NCBI RefSeq assembly: GCF_001884045.1
Contig: NZ_MACF01000128.1
Span: forward strand, 16,886-80,885
DNA length: 64,000 nt
Reading direction: 5' to 3'
Origin: Bacillus mobilis
Lineage (GTDB): Bacteria > Bacillota > Bacilli > Bacillales > Bacillaceae_G
Positions 17,788-25,693 of the stretch are shown here, piece after piece. Positions within the stretch are counted from its first letter, which is position 1. The number at the start of each line of letters is the position of its first letter. The position numbers and the translations under genes were made by a program. The notes below the pieces were generated by a model, which saw nothing but the letters and a program-made list of their open reading frames with translations, made no database searches and had not been told where the DNA came from.

Positions 17788-18189
17788 TTACGCTTCTTTA
17801 ATTGATATAATACTTGTAAATGGTAATAAAACTTCTGTTCCTATTCCTTCTTGCAGTGTTAAGAAATCATCACCAACTGCTACAATCACACCCGTTAACT
17901 GTCCAACCGTTACAGTAATTTCTACGTTTTTACCCAAATACTGCTCTGCAATTCCTTTAAAAGGTGATGTATTACATTCTTTTAAAATGTTACAAATAAT
18001 AGATTGAAATCTACTTGATTCAATAAATTCTTCCGTAGCTTGCTTAGAGTTTCTTTGAATAAACCTTGCAAAGTTTTGCGAAAATAAAAGTCGTTCCACA
18101 GCAGGTAATAACTTATTATCTAAAAAATAATCCAATTGCCTATTAAACAATCTCGATAACTTTTTCCAATACTTACCGAACAGACACAT
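17788..18189 (-). CDS. Hypothetical protein with C-terminal DUF2642-like barrel
   Basis: A 133-residue protein. Residues 1-85 are basic and helical (MCLFGKYWKKLSRLFNRQLDYF...). Residues 88-133 (GKNVEITVTVGQLTGVIVAV, then GDDFLTLQEG and LLPFTSIISI) have the same barrel pattern as the next gene. It is the first gene of the six-gene operon running to 12280. AGGAGGAGAAGTGT lies before the ATG. The upstream region repeats TGTATAC-like motifs; no confident promoter was identified. Function unknown; a spore-surface role is a guess from family resemblance. Confidence 0.6.
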   Translation of the reverse strand: MCLFGKYWKKLSRLFNRQLDYFLDNKLLPAVERLLFSQNFARFIQRNSKQATEEFIESSRFQSIICNILKECNTSPFKGIAEQYLGKNVEITVTVGQLTGVIVAVGDDFLTLQEGIGTEVLLPFTSIISIKEA

Positions 18190-18319
18190 ACACTTCTCCT
18201 CCTATTATTTTTAAAGTATACAAAATACATCTATACATCTTAATGTATACAAAGCAGGCTTTTTTTGTGATAGGTAAGACATACATTTTTCAACGAAACA
18301 ATATGTTCTAAACACAAAA

Positions 18320-18350
18320 AAAGATAGATGGTATCCCATCTATCTTTATA
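18320..18350 (-). terminator. Terminator of the tubby-like gene
   Basis: AAAGATAGATGG / CCATCTATCTTT with a four-base loop, 10 bases past the stop at 18357. Confidence 0.8.
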
Positions 18351-18356
18351 TATATT

Positions 18357-19172
18357 TTAATTTTTAATTGTAATTATGGCAGAGACACTGTAATAAACCG
18401 CTCGTGGCAATTCTGCCTGTTCACTTATAGAAGCTGTAACAAGTGAACCACCGCTTGCTGAAAAATACTTAACAGCTTCTAACGGAATACCATCCTCTTT
18501 CACATCAATATGCGTTCCATCTCGCCAGTCTATTTTCTGCATTGTTGCTGAAAGGTCCCCAGTCACTTTAGCATATTCTTTACCATCCACCCCTAAAAAA
18601 ATCCATTCCCACTTTGTTAAACTTAGTACTTGTTTCAATTCTCCAATTTTCTTTCCCTCTACATCGGAAAAAATATAGAAATGGCGTACTCCCATCTTCT
18701 TTTGAACACGCAACAATCTTTCTCCCGAGTGATTATATAAATAAAATTGTTGCTTATGTAGTCCCTTAACAAAAAAAGAAAGTACAGCTTGCCATACACG
18801 TTGCATAACAAAATCATACTCTTCTTTTAAAAACCCTACTGCACTGCCATCTAACCCAAAGTATGTTATTACTTGAAATATCCCTACCTCTTTGCGAACA
18901 ACAAATTTTCGTTGCTCTAATAATTCAGAAGCCTCTATATTATAAATGTCCTGCTTAAGCATTTTCGATCTTCTTTTTTCTATAAAGCTATATATTAATA
19001 ATCCAAATGCTGGTAGTACAACACCTATTAATTTTAGATTTTCTTTCTCCGAAGTGAATAGCATCCCTTTTTTATATTCCATTACTAATCCAATTGCGAC
19101 AATAATCCATACGATGACAGCTACAAAAAAAATGCGTTTCGCGTTACGTGCGTGATGCTTATGTATACCCAT
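18357..19172 (-). CDS. Membrane protein with tubby/LURP-like C-terminal domain
   Basis: A 271-residue protein. Two hydrophobic helices (about 13-30 and 45-62, IFFVAVIVWIIVAIGLVM and LIGVVLPAFGLLIYSFI) follow a His-rich basic N-terminus. The soluble part repeats beta hairpins such as FYLYNHSGERLLRVQKK, FYIFSDVEGKKIGELKQ and WIFLGVDGKEYAKVTGD, which is the strand pattern of tubby C-terminal/LURP-one/scramblase-like domains. The function is unknown. It is a single gene between its own terminator and a divergent repeat region. Confidence is good for a real membrane gene, lower for the fold. Confidence 0.6.
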   Translation of the reverse strand: MGIHKHHARNAKRIFFVAVIVWIIVAIGLVMEYKKGMLFTSEKENLKLIGVVLPAFGLLIYSFIEKRRSKMLKQDIYNIEASELLEQRKFVVRKEVGIFQVITYFGLDGSAVGFLKEEYDFVMQRVWQAVLSFFVKGLHKQQFYLYNHSGERLLRVQKKMGVRHFYIFSDVEGKKIGELKQVLSLTKWEWIFLGVDGKEYAKVTGDLSATMQKIDWRDGTHIDVKEDGIPLEAVKYFSASGGSLVTASISEQAELPRAVYYSVSAIITIKN

Positions 19173-19192
19173 ATCCCTCTCCCTTTTCCATT

Positions 19193-19246
19193 TATCCCGC
19201 TATTCGCCGTGCAGTGAGACCCCCACTGATTAAAGTTTCACTTTAT
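19193..19246 (+). repeat. Dispersed intergenic repeat, copy 1
   Basis: A 54-base element with the core GCTATTCGC, CCACTGATTAAAGT, TTCACTTTAT. The same element, 53 bases and one base shorter in the C run, occurs at 42330-42382. CAGTG/CACTG and AAAGT/ACTTT pairs give two small hairpins. It looks like one of the short dispersed 'bcr' repeats of the B. cereus group; which family is not certain. Confidence 0.7.
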
Positions 19247-19282
19247 TTCATTATCTCATTGCACATACACGTCCTCAATAAA

Positions 19283-19309
19283 AAAAGACCATCCAAAAGG
19301 ATAGTCTCT
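19283..19309 (-). terminator. Terminator of the serine hydrolase gene
   Basis: On the minus strand GAGACTATCC-TTTT-GGATGGTCTT followed by a T run. Confidence 0.75.
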
Positions 19310-20550
19310 TACACTTCAACATTTCGCAACATCGTGTAAATGTCGTTATTCACTTTACCAAATGATTTAATGTTGTTTTGAATGTTAGATAATAAAACGA
19401 CATACACACTTCCGTTTTTACTAAATCCATTTAAACAATTCCATCCTGGCATTACACCGTGATTCGAATAACTTCCTGGGTCTACATACCAACCAAATCC
19501 GTAATCCTTTTTCACGGCCGTAAACATTTGATCATAACTCTCTTTTGAAATTAACTTTCCAGAGAAGAGTGCTTCATTAAATAAATATAAATCATGTGCA
19601 CTTGTATATATATCACCACAACCATATAGTTGTGACATACTTGGAATATTAGGTGTTGTCATATTGTTATTTACTATTTTATAACCTGTCGATGGAAACC
19701 TTGTTTGCTCTAGCGCTTTGCCGAAACCAGACTGCTTCATACCCGCAGTAGCAAAAATATGTTGTTTAATATACTCTTCTAACGGTTGTCCACTTACCTT
19801 CTCAGCGATGTAGGCCAGTATCGAATAGTTCGAATCGGAATATTTCCATTTCTCCCCTGGACTCCCAATACGCTTTTGTTTTCCTATTCGTTTTATCAAT
19901 TCCTCATGAGAAATATCCTCTGTTCCCTGTTCATACTCTGGAATCCCTGATGTATGTGTTAGTAAATGTTTTAACTGAATACCATTACCTTGAGGGAAAT
20001 CTGGAATATACTTTGCAACCGTATCCTCTACGTTCAACTTATTTTGATCTTTTAATTGCATAATAGCCGTCGCTACAAACGCCTTTGAAATAGATCCAAT
20101 ATAAAAAGTTGTCTCTGAATTATTCGGTACTTGTTTCTCTTTGTTCGCCATACCGTATCCTTTATTCAAAAGAACTTTTCCGTTCTTCACAATAACAGCT
20201 GTCCCGCTAAATCCTGCGTTTTGTAAATATTGATCTAATTGAGCATTTTCATTAATTTCTTGAGGTGGTCCCTCAGCAGGCTTTTCCACAGCTTGTACTT
20301 GCTTCACTTGTTCTTCCTGCTCTTTTTGTTTTTGTTCTTCTTGTTTCTTTTTTTCTTCTTTCTTTTTCAGCTCTTCTTGTTTCTTCATTTCTGCCGCTGC
20401 TTTTAAAGTTTCTTCTTTCTTATTATCCGCAACAATTTTTGTATACATGAAATATACAACTGAAAATAGTAAGACGAGAATGATTGTTCTTTTTATGTAT
20501 ACAATCGGCCGACGTGCTTTCCCATTCGCATTAATTTTTTCCTGATCCAT
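19309..20550 (-). CDS. Membrane-anchored beta-lactamase-family serine hydrolase
   Basis: A 413-residue class C beta-lactamase/DD-peptidase-like protein. A basic N-terminus and one membrane helix (about 21-37) anchor it outside the cell. Residues 43-90 are a Lys/Glu/Gln-rich stalk. The catalytic domain has SISK at 153-156 (SxxK), YSDSN as the second motif, and HTSGIPEYE and SQLYGCGDIYTS typical of the family. The third motif appears as HGVMPGWN in the HxG position. Substrate may be cell-wall peptides rather than antibiotics. The ATG at 20550 follows AAGGGG; an upstream in-frame start at 20598 lacks a site. Confidence 0.82.
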   Translation of the reverse strand: MDQEKINANGKARRPIVYIKRTIILVLLFSVVYFMYTKIVADNKKEETLKAAAEMKKQEELKKKEEKKKQEEQKQKEQEEQVKQVQAVEKPAEGPPQEINENAQLDQYLQNAGFSGTAVIVKNGKVLLNKGYGMANKEKQVPNNSETTFYIGSISKAFVATAIMQLKDQNKLNVEDTVAKYIPDFPQGNGIQLKHLLTHTSGIPEYEQGTEDISHEELIKRIGKQKRIGSPGEKWKYSDSNYSILAYIAEKVSGQPLEEYIKQHIFATAGMKQSGFGKALEQTRFPSTGYKIVNNNMTTPNIPSMSQLYGCGDIYTSAHDLYLFNEALFSGKLISKESYDQMFTAVKKDYGFGWYVDPGSYSNHGVMPGWNCLNGFSKNGSVYVVLLSNIQNNIKSFGKVNNDIYTMLRNVEV

Positions 20551-20748
20551 GATTGCTTTTTTCCCCTTATTTACCGATAATTTAATTCCACTACACAAGA
20601 TTTATTTCGGATCTTTTTCATAGATTTTCGACATTCCATTCGACGTCATCCCTACTTTATCACGCACTGCACATATTACCAACCTATATGTATAAAAAAG
20701 AAAAAGAAAATTTACAAAAGTAAGATTGCTGTTAAAATTTTAATATAA

Positions 20749-20804
20749 AAAAGAGGATATCCCCTAAAAATTGATGTTATCAATCTTTTTGGATATCCTC
20801 TTAT
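20749..20804 (-). terminator. Terminator of the GlcNAc PTS gene
   Basis: AAGAGGATATCC (20751-20762) pairs perfectly with GGATATCCTCTT (20791-20802), enclosing an inner hairpin. The 260 bases between this gene and the serine hydrolase hold nothing else recognisable. Confidence 0.75.
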
Positions 20805-20812
20805 CTCATTAT

Positions 20813-22306
20813 TTATACGTGTTTTTTCATATCATCGGCAACAGATTCAACATTTGTACCTACGATAACTTGGACACTCGTGTTACTTAATTTCATAACA
20901 CCTTTTGCACCAGCACGTTTTAATGCTGCTTCGTTTACTTGACCAGCATCTTTCACTTGTAAGCGTAGACGTGTTGCACAGTTATCAATAACTGTTAAGT
21001 TTTCTTTTCCACCTAAAGCTGCTACGTAAGTTTCACCAATTGAACCTGCAACTGGAGCTTCTTCACCTTCAGCTAGCTCCTCTTCGTCTTCACGACCAGG
21101 AGTTTTTAGGTCGAACTTCTTAATTAAGAAGTAGAATACTACAAAGTAAATAGCTGCGTAAATTAAACCGATACCTGCTAGTAACAATGGTTTTGTTGCA
21201 ATACCGAAGTTTAAGAAGTAATCGATTGCCCCGGCACTAAATGAGAAACCATCGTGAATGCCGAGAGTTGTTGTAATGAATAGAGACAGACCTGTTAATA
21301 CAGCATGAATTCCATATAATACTGGTGATAAGAACATGAATGAGAATTCAATTGGTTCTGTAATACCAGTTAAGAATGAAGTTAATGCTAGACCACCTAA
21401 CATACCTGTAACCATTTTACGTTTTTCTGGTTTAGCAGCTGCAATCATTGCGAAACATGCCGCTGGTAAACCGAACATCATAATTGGGAAGAAACCAGTC
21501 ATAAACATACCTGCTGATGGATCTTTTGCAAAGAAGCGTGCAATATCACCATGAACGATATCGCCAGCTGCATTTGTAAAGTCACCAAGTACGAACCAGA
21601 AGTATGTGTTCATTACGTGGTGTAAACCGATTGGAATTAATAAACGGTTTAATAATCCGAATAAACCAGCACCAATTGAACCTAAGTTCACGATACCATG
21701 TGCTACTGCATCAATACCACTTTGAATTGTTGGCCAAATTTGACCGAATACTAATCCTAATAGAAGCATTACGATTGAAGTAATGATTGGTACGAAACGT
21801 TTTCCTGCAAAGAATCCTAACCATTCTGGTAGTTTAATTTTATGGAATTTGTTGTATAGTAACCCAGCAACAACCCCTGCAATAATACCACCGAGTATGG
21901 CCATATTAATTTTCGGCGTTAACGCCGCTGCTTTTGAAACCTTTGTCATTGTATCTGCTAATTTAGTTGGATCTACTGAACCGACTAAATCTTGAACACT
22001 TTTTAATTTATCATTTAACTCTGCTGCTGAATATGTCTTACTTAGAGCATTCGTTGTATTTTGTAAAACAAGATATCCGATTGCTCCGGCAAGTCCAGCT
22101 GCTCCACTACCATCAATAGACAAACCGATTGCAACACCAATTGCAAAAATAAGTGCTAAATTATCAAAAATTGCTGCACCGGCCTGTGCCATAACAGGAA
22201 TGTTAAATACGTCTTCTTGTCCTAAACGAAGCAATAATCCTGCTGCTGGTAGTACGGCGATTGGAAGCATTAACGCTTTACCAATACGTTGTAGAAACTG
22301 CAACAT
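20813..22306 (-). CDS. nagE: PTS N-acetylglucosamine-specific enzyme IICB
   Basis: A 497-residue glucose-superfamily PTS permease. Residues 1-385 form the membrane IIC domain (starting MLQFLQRIGKALMLPIAVLPAAGLLLRLG), with GITEPIEFSFMF, the conserved sugar-site motif. After an acidic linker (EDEEELAEGEEAP) the IIB domain carries NCATRLRL with the phosphorylated Cys at about 443. There is no IIA domain, so it needs a separate IIA-Glc. GlcNAc specificity is judged from the IIC sequence. The start at 22306 follows GGGGGAATTAAA. A cre-like site lies 52 bases upstream. Confidence 0.85.
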   Translation of the reverse strand: MLQFLQRIGKALMLPIAVLPAAGLLLRLGQEDVFNIPVMAQAGAAIFDNLALIFAIGVAIGLSIDGSGAAGLAGAIGYLVLQNTTNALSKTYSAAELNDKLKSVQDLVGSVDPTKLADTMTKVSKAAALTPKINMAILGGIIAGVVAGLLYNKFHKIKLPEWLGFFAGKRFVPIITSIVMLLLGLVFGQIWPTIQSGIDAVAHGIVNLGSIGAGLFGLLNRLLIPIGLHHVMNTYFWFVLGDFTNAAGDIVHGDIARFFAKDPSAGMFMTGFFPIMMFGLPAACFAMIAAAKPEKRKMVTGMLGGLALTSFLTGITEPIEFSFMFLSPVLYGIHAVLTGLSLFITTTLGIHDGFSFSAGAIDYFLNFGIATKPLLLAGIGLIYAAIYFVVFYFLIKKFDLKTPGREDEEELAEGEEAPVAGSIGETYVAALGGKENLTVIDNCATRLRLQVKDAGQVNEAALKRAGAKGVMKLSNTSVQVIVGTNVESVADDMKKHV

Positions 22307-22357
22307 TTTAATTCCCCCTATCAAATTTATGAAATCGTTATCATTATAAGTACGCCT

Positions 22358-22373
22358 TAGAAAACGCTTTCTA
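22358..22373. promoter_or_regulatory. cre site (CcpA) upstream of the PTS gene
   Basis: TAGAAAACGCTTTCTA, a near-perfect palindrome centred on CG that matches the catabolite-responsive element pattern. Its position in the leader region predicts CcpA repression. The 22307-22630 gap otherwise holds the divergent promoters of the PTS and glutaminase genes; a small dyad (TTTCCGA/TCGGGAAA) lies before glsA. Confidence 0.7.
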
Positions 22374-22630
22374 TTTACATAACCATAATAACATATAGTT
22401 GTATAGATGTGTAGTTTTTATTTTCGAATTTTTTATGGATAAATCTCCTATTTCCAAACTGTTATATAAAAGGGAAATTCTCCTTTTTCAATATAGAATA
22501 CTCGAAACGAAATACCTACTATAGAACATGTAACTTTCGTTTTATCATTCCACTTTTTCATGTTATTATTTATTTCCGAGCATATCGGGAAAAGTAAACT
22601 TAGTTAATTCGAAATAGGAGCGTTGGTACT

Positions 22631-23560
22631 ATGCAGTGCATTGAGACAAACAACTTACAACAGTTGTTAGAACAAGTAAAACCATATACGAAAAAAGGAA
22701 AGCTTGCTACTTATATCCCCGAACTAGGAAATGCAAATCCAGATGATTTAGGGATTGCCATTTTCCATAAAGAAACAGAATACATCCATGCTGGCAACTC
22801 ACAAACACTATTTACTCTTCAAAGTATTTCAAAAGTAATTACACTTGCGCTTGCCCTTTTAGATCGTGGTGAAGAATATGTATTTTCTAAAGTTGGAATG
22901 GAACCAACTGGTGATCCATTTAATTCTATTATTAAGTTAGAAACGACAAGTCCTTCTAAGCCACTTAATCCAATGATTAATGCAGGGGCACTAGCCATTA
23001 CAAGCATGTTAACAGGAAAAGATAATGAAGAAAAAATGGAGCGTATCCTTCATTTTGTACGTGAAATAACAGATAATCCTACTATTAATTATTCTTCTAA
23101 AGTTGCCACTTCAGAATTAGAGACAGCTTACTTAAACCGTTCACTTTGTTACTATATGAAACAAAACGGAATTATCAATTGTGACATCGAAGAACTTATG
23201 GATTTATACACTCGTCAATGTGCAGTTGAAGTAAACTGTATCGATTTAGCGCGTATCGGCTTAATTTTTGCGATGGATGGATATGATCCATATAAGAAAA
23301 AACAAATTATCCCTAAACATATTACAAAAATCTGTAAAACATTTATGGTTACATGCGGTATGTATAACGAGTCTGGTGAATTTGCGATTCGTGTTGGTAT
23401 TCCAGCCAAAAGTGGTGTAGCTGGTGGCATTTTCGGCTGCGTAAAAGGAGAAATGGGAATTGGTATTTTCGGACCAGCTTTAGATGCAAACGGAAATAGT
23501 ATCGCTGGTTTTAAAATTCTTGAACTTCTTTCTGCTCAAGAAGGTTGGAGTATTTTTTAA
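22631..23560 (+). CDS. glsA: Glutaminase
   Basis: A 309-residue glutaminase, converting glutamine to glutamate and ammonia in the cytoplasm. It has the serine beta-lactamase-like fold: LQSISKV gives S65-x-x-K68. Conserved family blocks are [33 protein letters not shown] and [19 protein letters not shown]. Length is normal. ATAGGAGCG lies 8 bases before the ATG. It is a single gene closed by its own terminator at 23573. Confidence 0.94.
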   Translation: MQCIETNNLQQLLEQVKPYTKKGKLATYIPELGNANPDDLGIAIFHKETEYIHAGNSQTLFTLQSISKVITLALALLDRGEEYVFSKVGMEPTGDPFNSIIKLETTSPSKPLNPMINAGALAITSMLTGKDNEEKMERILHFVREITDNPTINYSSKVATSELETAYLNRSLCYYMKQNGIINCDIEELMDLYTRQCAVEVNCIDLARIGLIFAMDGYDPYKKKQIIPKHITKICKTFMVTCGMYNESGEFAIRVGIPAKSGVAGGIFGCVKGEMGIGIFGPALDANGNSIAGFKILELLSAQEGWSIF

Positions 23561-23572
23561 TTCTGAGTTATC

Positions 23573-23600
23573 CTGCTATACTAGCAGGATTTTTTTATTA
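23573..23600 (+). terminator. Terminator of glsA
   Basis: ATCCTGCTA-TAC-TAGCAGGAT followed by seven T residues. Confidence 0.88.
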
Positions 23601-23735
23601 CATAAAACACTCAACTGTATCAGCTATCCGTCCCCTCACAAAAACCGTACTGAAAGTTTCTCTATATCATGCATATTTGCTCCCCCCTCCTGAATAATAT
23701 AGTACAACCTAGCGCTATATGTGGAGGTGTGAAAG

Positions 23736-24077
23736 ATGAAACTAATATTTCAAATGGAAAAACAGCCTGTTCTTGAAAAAACAATTCTTCTTTTTATATT
23801 GAGTATTGTAGAAAGCTTGAAGTTAAAAGTGGTTTCACTCGATGAAGCTCACCGATACATATTCAATTTAGAAGTACTTGAACTACTCATGGATCGGAAC
23901 ATCGATGATCAAGTGCTTGAACTTATTCATTTCGGAATGGGACTTGAAGACATTCATCACGTGCTTCCTGAAGAACTTGAACATACTATCGAAGAACTAA
24001 AGTGGCTCTGTATTCAAGTTTTAAGTGAGTACAGTATGCATGAAGAATCGGAACAATTAATTGAAGATATACGTTAA
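23736..24077 (+). CDS. Hypothetical acidic helical protein
   Basis: A 113-residue protein, acidic and predicted almost wholly helical (EKTILLFILSIVESLKLKVV, then LDEAHRYIFNLEVLELLMDRN, then a Glu-rich C-terminus). The pattern recalls the DUF3969 group of short Bacillus proteins, but I am not certain. GGAGGTGTGAAAG precedes the ATG. It has its own terminator at 24079-24100 and no partner gene. Function unknown. Confidence 0.65.
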   Translation: MKLIFQMEKQPVLEKTILLFILSIVESLKLKVVSLDEAHRYIFNLEVLELLMDRNIDDQVLELIHFGMGLEDIHHVLPEELEHTIEELKWLCIQVLSEYSMHEESEQLIEDIR

Positions 24078-24078
24078 A

Positions 24079-24102
24079 AAAGCACCTATGTAGGTGCTTT
24101 CA
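24079..24102 (+). terminator. Terminator of the 113-residue gene
   Basis: AAAGCACCTA-TG-TAGGTGCTTT, short T run. Confidence 0.78.
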
Positions 24103-24199
24103 TATTTATAAAAACAGTAACGTTTCAGTAATTGCGCATCCGATGTCGATATATGCAATTCATTCGAGTATTTCCGAGGAAATGCTCGAACGTTGTATG

Positions 24200-24811
24200 T
24201 TACAATAACTGATCTATCCCAATAAGAATTAATAGCACGCCCGCAATCACAGTAGCCCATTTCCCTAAGTATGCTGCTAAAAATCGTTTTCCTACATACG
24301 TAAAACCACTAATACAAATAAAACTAAACACCCCAGAAATACATGCCGTAAGCCACAGATTCAAGTTTGTTACCCCAGCATCAAATCCACCTGCGATATT
24401 ATTAATAGACAATGCAACGCCTAAAACAATTGCTTCAGAAAAACTAATTGTTTTAGATCCATCAAAATCTGCTTTTTCTGGATCGCGTAAAATTCCAATA
24501 AGTACACTATCATCTTTAGAGTCTACGGTCTCTTTTTTACTCAAGAAAGGCTGACATAAAATAAACAGTCCAATTATTCCTAAAACAATTGCCCCAATCA
24601 AATTTGCCGTAAACTCTGAAATAAATAATGCGATCCAATTCCCAAAAAATCCAGCCAATAAAGTAAATAAAAATCCAAAAAATGCAATGATAAAATTATT
24701 AAACCACGAAATTCGAATTTTACGAATGCCATAAGCAATCCCAACACCTGCATTATCTAAATTAGAAGCAATTCCGATTAAAAAAATTGAAAATAGACCT
24801 GCCGTACTCAT
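24200..24811 (-). CDS. ytaF: YtaF-like membrane protein (MntP/YtaF family)
   Basis: A 203-residue protein with six hydrophobic helices in two homologous halves: MSTAGLFSIFLIGIASNLDNAGVG at the start and SEAIVLGVALSINNIAGGFDAGV at about 126-148. The SNLDNAGVG and ALSINNIAGGFDAG motifs, with Asp in each half, are characteristic of YtaF and related MntP exporters. B. subtilis YtaF is called a sporulation membrane protein. Start ATG at 24811: the ribosome binding site AAGGGGTGG directly touches the ATG at 24817, leaving good spacing only for the second one. Ion specificity is unknown. Confidence 0.82.
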   Translation of the reverse strand: MSTAGLFSIFLIGIASNLDNAGVGIAYGIRKIRISWFNNFIIAFFGFLFTLLAGFFGNWIALFISEFTANLIGAIVLGIIGLFILCQPFLSKKETVDSKDDSVLIGILRDPEKADFDGSKTISFSEAIVLGVALSINNIAGGFDAGVTNLNLWLTACISGVFSFICISGFTYVGKRFLAAYLGKWATVIAGVLLILIGIDQLL

Positions 24812-24940
24812 AAACATCCACCCCTTTTTCTCACATTTCCATGCATCTTATGAAAATGTTGAGCAACTGTGCCTGTCTGTTTCATATACATGTAATAAAT
24901 GCTCAACATTCTTTCAACAATAAAAAGGAGTGCCTTCACT

Positions 24941-25594
24941 ATGCCTAAAGAAAATCCCAATGAGCGGCTTAGTACATTAATAAAAAAACTTTTAAAAGAA
25001 CGTGCCTTATCCATGCGCCAATTAGGAATGCATACAAATATTGATCCCGCAACAATCTCAAGAATTATGAATGGTAAACAACCGCCAAAACAAAAACATA
25101 TACAAAAATTTGCAGAATGCTTGAAAGTTCCATCCCAACTATTATTTGATGAAATGTATCCTGATTCTCCTCATATAAATAAAGAAAAGACGGATATGTA
25201 TACATCTCTTGATACCATTCAGCAAACGCTGCAATCCTCTAACTTATTCGATTTCGACTATACAACAACGCGCGTAAAACAAGAACTTGAAAACTATGAA
25301 CGCTATGCTCAAACAACAGAAGGTGAAAAACGTATTCATGAAAGTTTCGCGAGTAAATTAGAACAAATTGATAGCGCTGGCCCTTTTATTGAACAATTAA
25401 CAGATATGTATCAACAATTTTGCAATGAGACTATTTCAAACGAGGAACGTGCGGTTCTCGGAGGCGCATTACTGTATTTCATTTTATCAACAGACATTAT
25501 CCCTGATTATCTCTTTCCTATTGGCTATTTAGATGATGCAATTGCTGTTGAATTAGCGAAAGAGAAATTAATCGAACTAAAACGAAAGACATAG
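24941..25594 (+). CDS. XRE-family regulator fused to DUF1232
   Basis: A 217-residue two-domain protein. Residues 8-65 form a Cro/C1 helix-turn-helix (LSMRQLGMHTNIDPATISRIMNGKQ). After a helical linker, residues 170-212 form a DUF1232 (YkvA-like) hydrophobic hairpin: GALLYFILSTDIIPDYLFPIGYLDDAIAVELA, with the conserved D-x-I-P-D core. So it may be a DNA-binding protein that touches the membrane. AAAAAGGAG precedes the ATG at 24941. It is divergent from ytaF with 129 bases between, so the two may share control. Confidence 0.8.
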   Translation: MPKENPNERLSTLIKKLLKERALSMRQLGMHTNIDPATISRIMNGKQPPKQKHIQKFAECLKVPSQLLFDEMYPDSPHINKEKTDMYTSLDTIQQTLQSSNLFDFDYTTTRVKQELENYERYAQTTEGEKRIHESFASKLEQIDSAGPFIEQLTDMYQQFCNETISNEERAVLGGALLYFILSTDIIPDYLFPIGYLDDAIAVELAKEKLIELKRKT

Positions 25595-25603
25595 AAAACC
25601 AAA

Positions 25604-25681
25604 GAACTATTTCAGTTGTTTCTGTTCAACTCTGAAATAGTTCACTAAAAAATCGTACAAGTATACATACTTGTACGATTT
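25604..25681. terminator. Two consecutive stem-loops between convergent genes
   Basis: GAACTATTTCAG / CTGAAATAGTTC (25604-25643), then AAATCGTACAAGTAT / ATACTTGTACGATTT-type stem (25650-25681). The second, with its flanking A and T runs, can end transcription from both sides. Confidence 0.75.
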
Positions 25682-25693
25682 CAACATACGAAT

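Noticed and set aside
22326-22345. Fur or PerR box before the GlcNAc PTS gene
   Set aside because: ATAATGATAACGATTT carries only one good half-site; several fixed positions fail, and a cre box explains the region better.
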